A stretch of DNA of 64,000 bases from positions 1,598,796 to 1,662,795 of the forward strand of contig NZ_CP038452.1 of NCBI RefSeq assembly GCF_004684245.1. Reading direction: 5' to 3'. Below the pieces are notes generated by a model. The model saw nothing but the letters and a program-made list of their open reading frames with translations, was not told the DNA's origin and made no database searches. This document shows positions 9,393 to 18,055 of this stretch, piece by piece. Source of the stretch: Thermus caldilimi. GTDB lineage: Bacteria; Deinococcota; Deinococci; Deinococcales; Thermaceae. Position 1 is the first letter of the stretch. The number at the start of each line of letters is the position of its first letter. Both the position numbers and the translations under genes were made by a program.

Positions 9393-9395
9393 GGC

Positions 9396-10078
9396 ATGCT
9401 CCAGGGTAAAGCCTTCTTGGTCACGGGGGCCGGGGGGGCCTTGGCCCGGGCGGTGATCCCTGCCCTGCACCGCGCCGGGGCCCGGCTTTTCCTCTCCGAC
9501 CCCCGGGAGGAACGTATGGCGGAACGGGCCCGGGCCTACGGGGCCAAGACCTTCGTGGCCGACCTCACCCGGCTGGAGGAGGCCGAGGCCTTGGCCCGCT
9601 TCGTGGAGCGGGAGGCTCCCCTTTTCGGGGTGGTGCACACCGTGGGCGGGTTCGCGGCCGGGCGCTTTTTGGACTCGGACCCCGGGCTTTACGACTGGCT
9701 TCTGGACCTGAACCTGCGCACCACCTTCAACCTCCTCAAGGCCACCCTGCCCTACCTGGAGGCTCGAGGCCAAGGTTTTTTCGCCGCCATGGCCGCCGGC
9801 CCCGCCTGGACGGGAGCTGGCCCAGGAAGAGCCCTCTACACTATGGCCAAGACCGCCTTGGCCAGCCTCGTCCGCTCCCTCCAGGGGGAGGTGCAGGGGG
9901 TGCGCTTCCTCCTCGTCTACCCCATGGGCACCCTGGACACCGAGGCCAACCGGAAGGCCATGCCGGAGGCCGACCCCAGCCGCTGGATCGCCCCGGAACT
10001 CGTCGCCGAGGCCATCCTCCTGGCCGCCTCCGCCAAGGGCGGAAGGCTTCTGGAGCTCCCTATCTACCCCCCACTTAG
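9396..10078 (+). CDS. short-chain dehydrogenase/reductase; C-terminus altered by apparent 1-bp loss
   Basis: Rossmann SDR with LVTGAGGALARAV at residues 8-20 and the catalytic pair Y148/K152 (YTMAK). It begins 4 bp after the lipoprotein gene. As given, the frame does not stop at 10078 but runs to 10328, adding about 83 residues antisense to the VanZ-like gene. Adding one C to the tract 10067-10072 gives ...PIYPPT-stop at 10078, about 227 residues, a normal SDR length. I take 10078 as the true end. Substrate unknown; the nucleotide-binding motif is TGAGGALA instead of the classical TGxxxGIG. Confidence 0.75.
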
Positions 10079-10385
10079 CCCCCAGATAGGCCCCCAGGAA
10101 GTCCGCCACAAGGTCCCAGCCGAAGGCCTCCCGTCCGGGAACCCAACTTTGGTGCCACTCGTCCACCAGCCCGTAGAGGGCAGCCAGGAGGAGGGCGGGA
10201 CGGAAATCCCCGAAGGCCACCCCCAGGAGGAAGCCCAAAAGCCCATAGGCCAGGAAATGGGCGCCCTTGTCCCAGGGATAGGGCAGGCCCATCCCGGTGG
10301 CGGGTTGGTCCGAAAGCCACCAGAGTAGCCCTATCTCCCCCAGGGCGAGCAGGGCCGGCACCCAGCGGAACCCTGGCCTACGCAC
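10060..10385 (-). CDS. VanZ-like membrane protein; C-terminus altered by apparent 1-bp loss
   Basis: A GTG at 10385 overlaps the end of the upstream epimerase gene and begins VRRPGFRWVPALLALGEIGL. The protein has three or four membrane helices and the family features WDKGAHFLAYGLLGF and LYGLVDEWHQ (conserved D, K, H, E, H). VanZ-like proteins are about 110-130 residues. As given, the frame runs on to 9348 across the antisense SDR. With one extra G in the tract at 10067-10072 it ends AKWGGR-stop at 10060, 108 residues. Function of the family beyond VanZ teicoplanin resistance is unknown. Confidence 0.72.
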
Positions 10386-10779
10386 CCTCCGTCTCCACCA
10401 GTTCCCAAAGCACCCCGAGGCCAAAGCCGGGGTGGAGGAAAGCCACCCGGTGCCCGCCAAAACCCGGCCGGGGGACCTCGTCGATGGGCCTGGCTCCCGC
10501 CCCCTTCAGCCGGGCAAGCTCCTCCTCAATCCGGGAGGTGCCAAAGGCCAGATGGTGAAGCCCGGGACCCCGCTTGGCCAGGAAGCGGCCCACGGGGGTG
10601 TCCGGGCCCAAGGGGGCGAGGAGTTCCAAAAGGGTCTCCCCTTCCCCCCGGAGCAGGGCCACCCGCACCCCCTGGGTGGCCACCTCCCCTTCCGCCACCA
10701 CGCCAAAGCCCAAAAGCCCGTAACGGGCCTTGGCCTCCTCTAAGTCCTCCACCGCAATGCCCACGTGGTGTAAGCACAT
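10378..10779 (-). CDS. VOC-superfamily protein, likely methylmalonyl-CoA epimerase
   Basis: 133 residues from ATG 10779, beginning MCLHHVGIAVEDLEEAKA. Two beta-alpha-beta-beta-beta modules carry metal-ligand histidines (HHVGIAV near residue 5, GLHHLAF in the second half) and a C-terminal glutamate (VLWELVE), as in methylmalonyl-CoA epimerase of the glyoxalase/VOC family. A longer upstream extension is rejected because TAGGAT lies 7 nt before this ATG, a leaderless start. It begins 5 bp after the end of the FAD dehydrogenase gene and overlaps the VanZ-like GTG. No mutase gene is nearby, so the epimerase label is moderate. Confidence 0.75.
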   Translation of the reverse strand: MCLHHVGIAVEDLEEAKARYGLLGFGVVAEGEVATQGVRVALLRGEGETLLELLAPLGPDTPVGRFLAKRGPGLHHLAFGTSRIEEELARLKGAGARPIDEVPRPGFGGHRVAFLHPGFGLGVLWELVETEGA

Positions 10780-10784
10780 GGGAA

Positions 10785-12424
10785 CTATCCTAGCTCCTCC
10801 GTCACCCCCTTGGCAGCCGAAAGCCCAGAGAACAGGCATCCCCCCAAAAAGGTTCCCTCCAGAGCCTTATACCCGTGCATCCCTCCACCGCCAAATCCCG
10901 CCACCTCCCCTGCGGCAAAAAGGCCCGGCACGGGTTCCCCTTGGAGGGAGAGAGCCCGCCCCTTGAGGTCGGTTTGAATACCCCCTAGGGTCTTGCGGGT
11001 CAGGGTCCAAAGGCGTACCGCCACCAAGGGACCACCCCTGCCGCCTAAGAAGGGGTGGGGTTTGGCCACGCGGAAGAGCTGATCTCCCAGATAGCGCCGG
11101 AATCCCTGGACGGCCAAAAGCTGTGCGTCCTTGCAGAAAGGGTTGGAAAGCTCCCGGTCCCTGGCCTTCACCTCCCTCTCCAGCCGCACCGGGTCCAGGA
11201 CCCCAGGGGCCAGGGCGTCCATCTGGCGCATGAGCTCGGAAAGGTCCTCCGCCACCAAGAAGTCCTTCCCCCTTTGTAAAAAGGTCCGCACCGGCGCTGC
11301 AGGGCCAAAGAGGCGGTTTCGGAGCACCAGAGGCCAGCTCCTCCCAGTTAGGTCCGGATTTTGCTCCGATCCCGAGAGGGCAAACTCCTTGGCCAGGGTC
11401 TTGCGATCCAGGAGGAACCAGCTCCAGTCAAACCCCGTACCCCGCAGGTGACGGAGGGCCTCGAGGGCGTCAAACCCCGGGAAAAGCGGTGGGGGTAAGC
11501 GTTTCCCAGCAGCGTCCAGCCAGAGGGGTGAGGGACCGGGGAGGATGCGGATCCCGTGGTGGCTCCAGATGGGGGTATGGTTCTCCACCCCCTCGGGGTA
11601 GTGCCACATGCGGTCCAGGTTGACGAGAGCAGCCCCCGCCCGCTCAGCAAGGAGGAGGCCGGAGCCATCCACGTGGTCCGGTACCCCAGAGAGCATCCTT
11701 CCCGGGGGCTTGCCCATGCGCTCGGGCCAAAACCGCCGCACCAACTCCAGGTTGCCCCCAATACCTCCCGTGGTCAGAACCACCGCCTGGGCTAGGAGGC
11801 GAAACTCCCCCTTGGGCTTACGACTCGAGGGCGCCCCCGGGGAACGGTGTCCGGCTCCAGAACGATCCCCATGACCCCCACCACCCGGCCCTTCTCCAGC
11901 AGGACCTCCTCCACACGATGGCGGAGAAAAACTTTAAGCAAACCCCTGTCCTGCAACTCCTGAACCCGCCGCAGGAAGGGCTCCAGGAGCCCCGGCCCCG
12001 TCCCCCATACGATGTGGAAGCGGGGAACGGAGTTGCCATGGCCAAGGGCAAGGCCCCCTCCGCGCTCCGCCCAGCCCACCACGGGGAAGAAACGGACTCC
12101 TAAGGAGGTAAGCCAGGCCCGCTTCTCGCCGGCGGCAAACTCCAGATAGGCCTCGGCGAAACGCCTACCCCATGAGTCCGTCTCCCTGTCAAACCCCGCC
12201 GCCCCGAACCAGTCCTCCCGAGCGAGCTCCAGGGAGTCCCGGATACCCAGGCGCTGTTGTTCCGGGGAATCCACCAGGAAAAGCCCCCCGAAGGACCAGT
12301 AGGCTTGACCTCCCAGGTAAGGCTCCTGCTCTAGGAGAAAAACCCGCCTACCGGTCCCCGCAATCTCCGTGGCCGCCACCAGTCCGGCCAGTCCACCCCC
12401 TACCACGACGGCGTCGGCTTCCAT
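10785..12424 (-). pseudogene. FAD-dependent dehydrogenase (KsdD/flavoprotein type), interrupted by a frameshift
   Basis: The N-terminal frame (12424 down to about 11795) starts MEADAVVVGGGLAGLVAATE, a dinucleotide-binding fold with GGGLAG, and ends prematurely after TVPRGRPRVVSPRGSFAS. The other frame resumes with KPKGEFRLLAQAVVLTTGG and continues to GEVAGFGGGGMHGYKALEGT at the C-terminus, the FAD-binding end of this family. Adding one base to the five-base C/G tract at 11834-11838 gives VPRGAPSSRKPKGEF and a single protein of about 546 residues, a normal length. The family reduces or dehydrogenates ketosteroid-like or related substrates; the real substrate is unknown. Confidence 0.78.
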
Positions 12425-12436
12425 GGTCTGCTTCCC

Positions 12437-12442
12437 TTTATA
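12437..12442 (-). promoter_or_regulatory. -10 box (TATAAA) for the FAD dehydrogenase gene
   Basis: Read on the minus strand, TATAAA ends 12 nt before the ATG at 12424. The rest of the 162-bp gap 12425-12586 shows no gene; it also carries the 3' side of the Fe-S protein gene. No clear -35. Confidence 0.4.
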
Positions 12443-12586
12443 CCAAGTTCAGGATTCTTTCGGAAAGAGGGCCATGACCCTTTCCCAGAAATCCTGCCCT
12501 CCCCCAGGGGGAAAGCCCGGGGAAACTCCCAAAAGGCCGGTTCACACGGGGCAAAACCCTCTAGCCAGCCGGATCCCGCCCAAGGC

Positions 12587-13531
12587 TCAGAGATCGTACC
12601 AAGGAGGCCTTCCCCGGTAAAGCTCCAGCTCCTGAAAAAGCTCCTCCTTACCCGCCTCCTCGAGGCGGATCACCTGGGGCGGGCAGCTCTCCACACAGGC
12701 CCCGCACCCCGTGCAGGCCTCCACCTTGAGCCTAAGCACATACTCCTCCCCCTCCCGCACCCGGTAGACCGCCTCCGTGGGGCAGACGTTGGTGCACACT
12801 GGGCAGAGGGTGCATCCCTCCTCCACCTGGATCCTGGGCCAGCGCACCTGGGCGGCCCGCCTGGCCGCCAAGAAGCGGAGGCGAAGCTCCGCTGGCGGGC
12901 CCTTTACCTCAGGTTCCGGGGCAGGAAGGGGAAGCTCGGGCACCAGGTCGGCGGCGGTGCGCCGGGCGCTGCCCATGAGGGCCTGAAAGAGCTCCCGCCG
13001 CCCCACCTTCTCCCCGGGAAGCTCCCCTTGGATCACCTCCACCTCCACGGGGTGGTAGCGCTGGGCTTCCTCCACCATCCTCTCCAGGTGCTCGGGCACC
13101 GCAGGCCCCCCGATCCTGCAGGAGGCGCAATCCCCCCGGGCCAGGATCACCTTCCCGAAGCGGCTTCCCGCCTCCGCCAGAAGCCCCGGGGTCAGGCGGC
13201 CCAGGCACAAAACCTCCTCTCCCTTGCCCTCCGCCTTGGAGCAGCGGATCTGTCCCTTGCCCCGGATCAAGGCCTCCTGGATGCCCCCCAAGGGGTACTC
13301 CAGGGCGATGCCGGGGCAGACCCCGGTGCAGAGGCCGCACCCCGTGCAGGAAACCTCGTCCAGCTCCACCCGGAAACTCTCCAGGCGCACCGCCCCCTTG
13401 GGGCAAACCTGGTAACAGCGGTCGCACCCCCCCACGCTGTTCTTGTAGAGGAGGCAACGGGCCTCCGTGTAGCGGGGCCTGGGGTCCGTGGCCTTGAGAA
13501 AGGCGTTCAAAAGGTTATCCAGAAAGCCCAT
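12587..13531 (-). CDS. iron-sulfur protein with two ferredoxin modules and a cysteine-rich middle domain
   Basis: 314 residues. The first ferredoxin-type module spans residues 26-75 (CLLYKNSVGGCDRCYQVCP, CTGCGLCTGVCP). A middle region at 95-165 has scattered cysteines (RCSKAEG, LCLGRLTP, RGDCASCRIGG), resembling the small [2Fe-2S]-type domains of hydrogenase-associated electron carriers. A second module at about 240-290 has CTLCPVCTNVCP and CTGCGACVESCP. It should carry several [4Fe-4S] clusters and act in electron transfer; its redox partners are not in this window. Its ATG directly follows the stop of the DAHP synthase gene (TGA then ATG), so the two are probably cotranscribed. Confidence 0.75.
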   Translation of the reverse strand: MGFLDNLLNAFLKATDPRPRYTEARCLLYKNSVGGCDRCYQVCPKGAVRLESFRVELDEVSCTGCGLCTGVCPGIALEYPLGGIQEALIRGKGQIRCSKAEGKGEEVLCLGRLTPGLLAEAGSRFGKVILARGDCASCRIGGPAVPEHLERMVEEAQRYHPVEVEVIQGELPGEKVGRRELFQALMGSARRTAADLVPELPLPAPEPEVKGPPAELRLRFLAARRAAQVRWPRIQVEEGCTLCPVCTNVCPTEAVYRVREGEEYVLRLKVEACTGCGACVESCPPQVIRLEEAGKEELFQELELYRGRPPWYDL

Positions 13532-14596
13532 TCACGCCCCTAGGAGGTCCTCTATGGCCCGCAGGAAGGCCTCAAACTGCCGGAAGTCCATCTGCTGCTG
13601 GTTGTCGGAGAGGGCCACCTTGGGGTTGGGGTGGACCTCCACGTGCACCCCGTCCGCCCCCACCGCCAGGGCCGCCCGGGCCAGGGGGGCCAGGAGGTCG
13701 GTGCGCCCGGCGGCATGGGTCACGTCCACCACCACGGGCAGGTGGGTTTCCTGCTTGGCCAGGGCCACGGCGGAGAGGTCCAGGGTGTTTCGCGTCCAGC
13801 GCTCGAAGGTGCGGATGCCCCTTTCCGCCAGGATGACCTGCTCGTTGCCCTGGGAGAGGATGTACTCCGCGGCGTAGAACCACTCCTCCATGGTGGCGGA
13901 AAGCCCCCGCTTGAGGAGGACGGGTTTGCCCGAACGCCCCACCTCCTTGAGGAGGGCGAAGTTCTGCATGTTCCGGGCCCCAATTTGGAGGATGTCCGCA
14001 TACTCCGCCACCACCTCCACGTCCCGGGTGTCCATGACCTCGGTGACGAAGACCATGCCGAAAGCCTCCGCCGCCCTGCGGCCGAGCTTCAGCCCCTCCA
14101 CCCCCAGGCCCTGGAAGCCATAGGGGCTGGTCCTGGGCTTGAAGGCCCCGCCCCTTAGAACCTTAACTCCCTTGGTGGAAAGGAAGCGGGCGGTTTCCAT
14201 CATCTGCTCCTCGGACTCGATGGAGCAAGGGCCGGCGATGAGGAGGGGCTTCTCCCCGAAGACCACGCCCTTCACCCGCACGCGAGTGGGCTCGGGCTTG
14301 TGCCTGCGGGAGTAAAGGAACTTCTTCTGGTCCTGCTGCTCCTCGAGGTCCAGGCTGGCCTGGAAGATCTCCTTAAAAAGCTTGCGGATGGTTTCCGCGG
14401 GAAAGGGACCAGGGTTTTCGGCGGTGAGGTAGGCCAGCATCTCCTCCTCTCGCTTGGGGTCGTAGTGGGGCAGGCCAAGCTCGGTCTGGATACGGCCGAT
14501 TTCCTGCACCAGCCTTCCCCGCTCGGAGAGGAGGCGAAGGATTTCCCGGTTAACCCGGTCCACCTCTTTGCGCAGGGCCAGGATGCGCTCGTCCAT
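13532..14596 (-). CDS. aroG: bifunctional chorismate mutase / 3-deoxy-D-arabino-heptulosonate 7-phosphate synthase
   Basis: 354 residues. Residues 1-85 are an AroQ-type chorismate mutase helix bundle (MDERILALRKEVDRVNREIL). After a linker with FLYSRRHKPE comes a type I-beta DAHP synthase barrel: LIAGPCSIESEEQMMETA near 110, GAFKPRTSPYGFQG near 150, GSKPVLLKRG-type segment and VDVTHAAGRTDL near 285. It condenses PEP and erythrose-4-phosphate, the first step of aromatic synthesis; in fused enzymes the mutase-like domain acts as the allosteric module. It is followed without a gap by the Fe-S protein gene. The symbol is by function, since naming varies (aroF/aroG/aroA(G)). Confidence 0.92.
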   Translation of the reverse strand: MDERILALRKEVDRVNREILRLLSERGRLVQEIGRIQTELGLPHYDPKREEEMLAYLTAENPGPFPAETIRKLFKEIFQASLDLEEQQDQKKFLYSRRHKPEPTRVRVKGVVFGEKPLLIAGPCSIESEEQMMETARFLSTKGVKVLRGGAFKPRTSPYGFQGLGVEGLKLGRRAAEAFGMVFVTEVMDTRDVEVVAEYADILQIGARNMQNFALLKEVGRSGKPVLLKRGLSATMEEWFYAAEYILSQGNEQVILAERGIRTFERWTRNTLDLSAVALAKQETHLPVVVDVTHAAGRTDLLAPLARAALAVGADGVHVEVHPNPKVALSDNQQQMDFRQFEAFLRAIEDLLGA

Positions 14597-14629
14597 GGGC
14601 TATTCTATGGGCCAAACCCCACGCGATTG

Positions 14630-15373
14630 TCAAGCAGCTTCTTCCTTAGGCCTAGCCCGCTCCGCCACCCTGGCCACCAGCACGGAGATCCAGTAAAGGA
14701 CCAGGAGGGGAATGGTGACGATGGAGAGGGACACCACATCCACCGTGGGGGTGATGACCGCCGCCAGGGTGAGGAGGAGGACCACGGCGATCCGCCAGTT
14801 GCGGGCCAGAAAGGCGGAGGAAAGGATTCCCAGGCGGGCCAGCAAGTAGCTCACCACCGGCATCTCAAAGATCAGGCCCATGACCCCCATCATCATGAGG
14901 ACCTGGCCCATGTAGCGGCCGATGGAGATCTGCGGGGTGATGACCTCACCCAAAAAGCCCAGGAGGAAGGGTATGGCGAAGGGCAAGAAGCCGTAGTAGG
15001 CGAAGAGGGCCCCCAAGGCGAAGCTAAACCCAGCCCCCAGCAAGAAGGGCACCGCCAGCCGCTTCTCGTGCTCGTAAAGCCCCGGGGCGATGAAGGCCCA
15101 GACCTGGTAGACGATGAAGGGCAGGGCCAAGACCAGCCCCCCGAAGGCCGCCACCTTAAGGGAAACCAAGAAGGGCTCGGTGATGTCCAAGACGATGAGG
15201 TTCACCTGGATGTGGTTCTGCTGGGCCGCCAGGTCCAAGGGCCGCTTCAGCCACTCCAGAAGCTGGACCCTAAAACTCCAGGCCACCCCCGTACCCACCA
15301 CCCAGGCCACCAGGGACCAGAGGATACGGGCCCTGAGCTCCTCCAGGTGTTCAACCAGTGGGGCTTCCTTCAA
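14630..15373 (-). CDS. tatC: Sec-independent protein translocase TatC
   Basis: 247 residues with six membrane helices and family signatures LVEHLEELRARI near the N-terminus, and FIVYQVWAFIAPGLYEHEKR (residues ~95-115), containing the conserved E and the P-G-L region. TatC binds twin-arginine signal peptides of folded exported proteins. The start is a TTG at 15373 overlapping the tatA stop (TTGA), giving MKEAPLVEHLEEL, so translation is coupled to tatA. Its 3' end abuts the DAHP synthase start region. Confidence 0.93.
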   Translation of the reverse strand: MKEAPLVEHLEELRARILWSLVAWVVGTGVAWSFRVQLLEWLKRPLDLAAQQNHIQVNLIVLDITEPFLVSLKVAAFGGLVLALPFIVYQVWAFIAPGLYEHEKRLAVPFLLGAGFSFALGALFAYYGFLPFAIPFLLGFLGEVITPQISIGRYMGQVLMMMGVMGLIFEMPVVSYLLARLGILSSAFLARNWRIAVVLLLTLAAVITPTVDVVSLSIVTIPLLVLYWISVLVARVAERARPKEEAA

Positions 15374-15645
15374 GCCTTGCGCTCCTCTTGGGGTTCGGAA
15401 ACCTCAGGGGCCTTGGAGGAAGCCTCGGAAACCGGCTTCTCCCTAGCCAGCCTAGCCCCTTCCGGGCCCTTTTCCTCCCGCACGTCCACGCTCTTCTCCA
15501 GCTCCTCCCGGATCTCCTGGGCCCCCCGCTTGAACTCCCGGATGCTCTGGCCGAGGGAACGGCCGAGCTCAGGAAGCTTCTTGGGCCCGAAGAGAAGAAG
15601 GGCCACCACCAAGATCACCAGGATTTCCGGCATGCCCAGGTTCAT
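15370..15645 (-). CDS. tatA: twin-arginine translocase subunit TatA/TatB
   Basis: 91 residues: one N-terminal membrane helix (PEILVILVVALLLFGP), the hinge FGPKKLPELGRSLGQ, an amphipathic helix and a charged, disordered tail. This is TatA-type, forming the translocation pore with TatC. The ATG at 15645 has TAAACT 6 nt before it and no Shine-Dalgarno, a leaderless start; an internal ATG (MPEIL) is possible but less well placed. It is upstream of tatC with a 4-bp overlap. Confidence 0.92.
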   Translation of the reverse strand: MNLGMPEILVILVVALLLFGPKKLPELGRSLGQSIREFKRGAQEIREELEKSVDVREEKGPEGARLAREKPVSEASSKAPEVSEPQEERKA

Positions 15646-15685
15646 ACCCCCAGTTTAGCACCCGGGCTGAAAGGAAGGTGAAACC

Positions 15686-17047
15686 CTAGTCCCCCTCCCG
15701 CTTGCGCCGGGCGTAGCCCTCGAGGTTCCGTTGCCTCTCCCGCGCTATGGCTAGGGCATCCTCGGGCACATCGTGGGTGATCACGCTCCCCGCCCCCACC
15801 ATGGCCCCATCCCCCACCTTGACCGGGGCCACCAAGACGGCGTTGGAGCCGATGAAGGCCCCCTTGCCGATGAAGGTTCTGTGCTTGCGCTTACCATCGT
15901 AGTTGGCGGTGATGACCCCGGCCCCGATGTTGGTGCCCTCCCCCACCTCGGCATCCCCCAAATAGGCCAGGTGCCCCGCCTTGACCCCAGGCTGGAGGAG
16001 GCTATTCTTCACCTCCACGAAGTTGCCCACGTGGGCTCCTTCCCTGAGAACGGCCCCGGGGCGTAGGCGGGCGAAGGGCCCGGCGTCGGCTCCCCTGCCG
16101 ATCACCGCCCCCTGGGCCACGGTGTGGGCCAGGACCCGGGCCCCCGGTTCCAGGAGGGTGTCCTCGAGGACCGCATAGGGTCCCACCTCCGCCCCCTCGC
16201 CGATGCGGGTCTTGCCCTTAAGCACCACCCCCGGCCAGAGGGTCACGTCCGGGGCCAGCTCCACGCTGGCCTCCAGGTAGATGCTCTCGGGAAGGATCAT
16301 CCGCACCCCCCTCAGCATCCACTCCCGGCGGAGGGCGGCAAGGAGTACCCCCTCCACCCGGGCGAGTTCCTCCCGGGTGTTCACCCCCAAGGCTTCCTCC
16401 ACCACGCCCTTCACCGCCACCACCCTCCGCCCCCTGGCCCGGTAGATGGCGATGAGGTCGGGGAGGTAGTACTCGCGGGCGGCGTTTTCGTTTCGCACCT
16501 CCTTGAGGGCCTGGAAGAGGAAGCCGTCAAAGGCATAGGCCCCAGCGTTCACCTCCCGGATGGCCCTGACCTCAGGGGAGGCATCCTTCTCCTCCACGCT
16601 GCCCAAGACCTCCTCCCCCTGGCGCAGGATGCGGCCGTAGCCGGTGGGGTCGGGAAGCTCCACGGTGAGGAGGGCCATCCCCACTCCCTCCTCCACCCTT
16701 TCCAGAAGATCCTTTAGGGTTTCCGGGCGAAGAAGGGGCGTATCCCCCTGGGTGACCAGGGTGGGGCCAGGAAAGTCCTTTAACAAGGCCTCCGCCTGCA
16801 AAAGGGCATGGGCGGTGCCAAGCTGCTCCTCCTGCACCGCCACCTCCACCGGATAGACCTTTAGGACCTCCATCACTTGCTCGGCTCCATGCCCCACCAC
16901 CACCACCAGCCTTTGGGGTTCCAGGGCCAGGGCGGTTTCCACCGCATAGGCCAGCATGGGCTTGCCGAGGAGGGGATGGAGTACCTTGGGCAGGCGGGAC
17001 CTCATGCGGGTCCCCTGCCCGGCGGCTAGGATCACATGGGCGTGCAT
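15686..17047 (-). CDS. glmU: bifunctional UDP-GlcNAc pyrophosphorylase / GlcN-1-P acetyltransferase
   Basis: 453 residues, the usual length. The N-terminal uridylyltransferase has LAAGQGTRMRSRLPKVLHPL (residues 7-26). The C-terminal left-handed beta-helix begins near residue 250 and contains hexapeptide repeats and the acetyltransferase signature NIGAGVITANYDGKRKHRT. It makes UDP-N-acetylglucosamine for peptidoglycan and envelope glycans in the cytoplasm. TAAAAT 6 nt before the ATG gives a leaderless start. It is preceded by trmB on the same strand with a 21-bp gap. Confidence 0.95.
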   Translation of the reverse strand: MHAHVILAAGQGTRMRSRLPKVLHPLLGKPMLAYAVETALALEPQRLVVVVGHGAEQVMEVLKVYPVEVAVQEEQLGTAHALLQAEALLKDFPGPTLVTQGDTPLLRPETLKDLLERVEEGVGMALLTVELPDPTGYGRILRQGEEVLGSVEEKDASPEVRAIREVNAGAYAFDGFLFQALKEVRNENAAREYYLPDLIAIYRARGRRVVAVKGVVEEALGVNTREELARVEGVLLAALRREWMLRGVRMILPESIYLEASVELAPDVTLWPGVVLKGKTRIGEGAEVGPYAVLEDTLLEPGARVLAHTVAQGAVIGRGADAGPFARLRPGAVLREGAHVGNFVEVKNSLLQPGVKAGHLAYLGDAEVGEGTNIGAGVITANYDGKRKHRTFIGKGAFIGSNAVLVAPVKVGDGAMVGAGSVITHDVPEDALAIARERQRNLEGYARRKREGD

Positions 17048-17068
17048 GGGGCCATTTTAGAGCCTGGG

Positions 17069-18004
17069 CTAGGTGTGGTCCTGGACCACCTCGAGGCCCA
17101 CCCTCTCCAGCTCCCGCACCAGGGCCCGCACCGCCCCCTTCACCCCCTCGGTGATGAGAGGGCTACCAAAGCGGCTAACCCCCGCATAGAGCCCGTGGGC
17201 ACTCCTCCTCACCTCCAGAAGCAAATCCTGGGTGAGGTCCTCCTCCTCCACGTGGGTGAGCACGTAAAGCCCTTCCTCCCCCCGGGCCAACTCCAAAAAG
17301 ACCGCCACCCCTCCGGGGATGGCCACGGGAGCCTGGGCAAGGGTAAGCTCCTTGGGCAGTTCCCCCCTTAACAGCGCATGGGCCACCTCATACCTCCTTG
17401 TGGGCGGCCAAGGCGTGGGATCCTCGGCCACCTTGGTGAACACCGCATGGAAAAAGGCCCGGCCCGCCTCCTTCCACTTGAGGGCATACTTGGTGCGCAG
17501 GTGGGCCTCCGGGGGCTCCTTAACCTCCACCCGGTAAAGCCCACTCCGCTCCGCCTCCTCCAGGGCGAAGCGGAAGTACTCCTCGTGGTCGGTGGTGAGG
17601 AGGAGGTCCCCGCCCTCCACGAGCCTAGTGGAGAGCCTGCGGAAAAATCCCTCCTGCAAAAGCCGCTTCCGCTGGTGCCGCTTCTTAGGCCAGGGATCGG
17701 GGAAGTTGACGATAACCCGCCTCAGGCTCCCCGGGGGCACCAGGTTCCTCAGGGCGAAGGGGCCTTGCCCGTGGTAAAAGCGCACGTTCCCTATCCCCTC
17801 CCGGCGCAGGCGCCGGTAGGCCCTAAGGACGCTGGCCGCCGAGACCTCAGCGCCCAGGATGAGCCATTCCGGATGGGCCTTGGCAAGCTCCGCGGTGAAG
17901 CGCCCGTCGCCAAAGCCCACCTCGAGGACCAAAAGCCCCTCCCGGCCAAAGAGGTCTGCCGACCGGGGAGGCCAAAGGGGAAGAAGAGCGGGCCGCACCA
18001 GCAC
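17069..18004 (-). CDS. trmB: tRNA (guanine-N7-)-methyltransferase TrmB
   Basis: 311 residues. The SAM-binding fold has [16 protein letters not shown] (residues 26-41) and the TrmB signature [15 protein letters not shown] near residue 105. It methylates G46 in the variable loop of tRNAs. The C-terminal ~90 residues exceed the ~210-220 of E. coli-type TrmB, an extension seen in thermophile versions. TATAAT lies 8 nt before the GTG at 18004, a leaderless start. It is divergent from the DUF4388-like remnant. Confidence 0.92.
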   Translation of the reverse strand: MLVRPALLPLWPPRSADLFGREGLLVLEVGFGDGRFTAELAKAHPEWLILGAEVSAASVLRAYRRLRREGIGNVRFYHGQGPFALRNLVPPGSLRRVIVNFPDPWPKKRHQRKRLLQEGFFRRLSTRLVEGGDLLLTTDHEEYFRFALEEAERSGLYRVEVKEPPEAHLRTKYALKWKEAGRAFFHAVFTKVAEDPTPWPPTRRYEVAHALLRGELPKELTLAQAPVAIPGGVAVFLELARGEEGLYVLTHVEEEDLTQDLLLEVRRSAHGLYAGVSRFGSPLITEGVKGAVRALVRELERVGLEVVQDHT

Positions 18005-18055
18005 AAGGGGGGATTATACGGCCTTTTCAAATCGTTTTCACAGGAGGGCTCTAGG

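Noticed and set aside
17378-18055. Extension of the DUF4388-like frame upstream of 18056
   Set aside because: It is antisense to trmB and has no protein-family character; the domain starts near 18056-18077.
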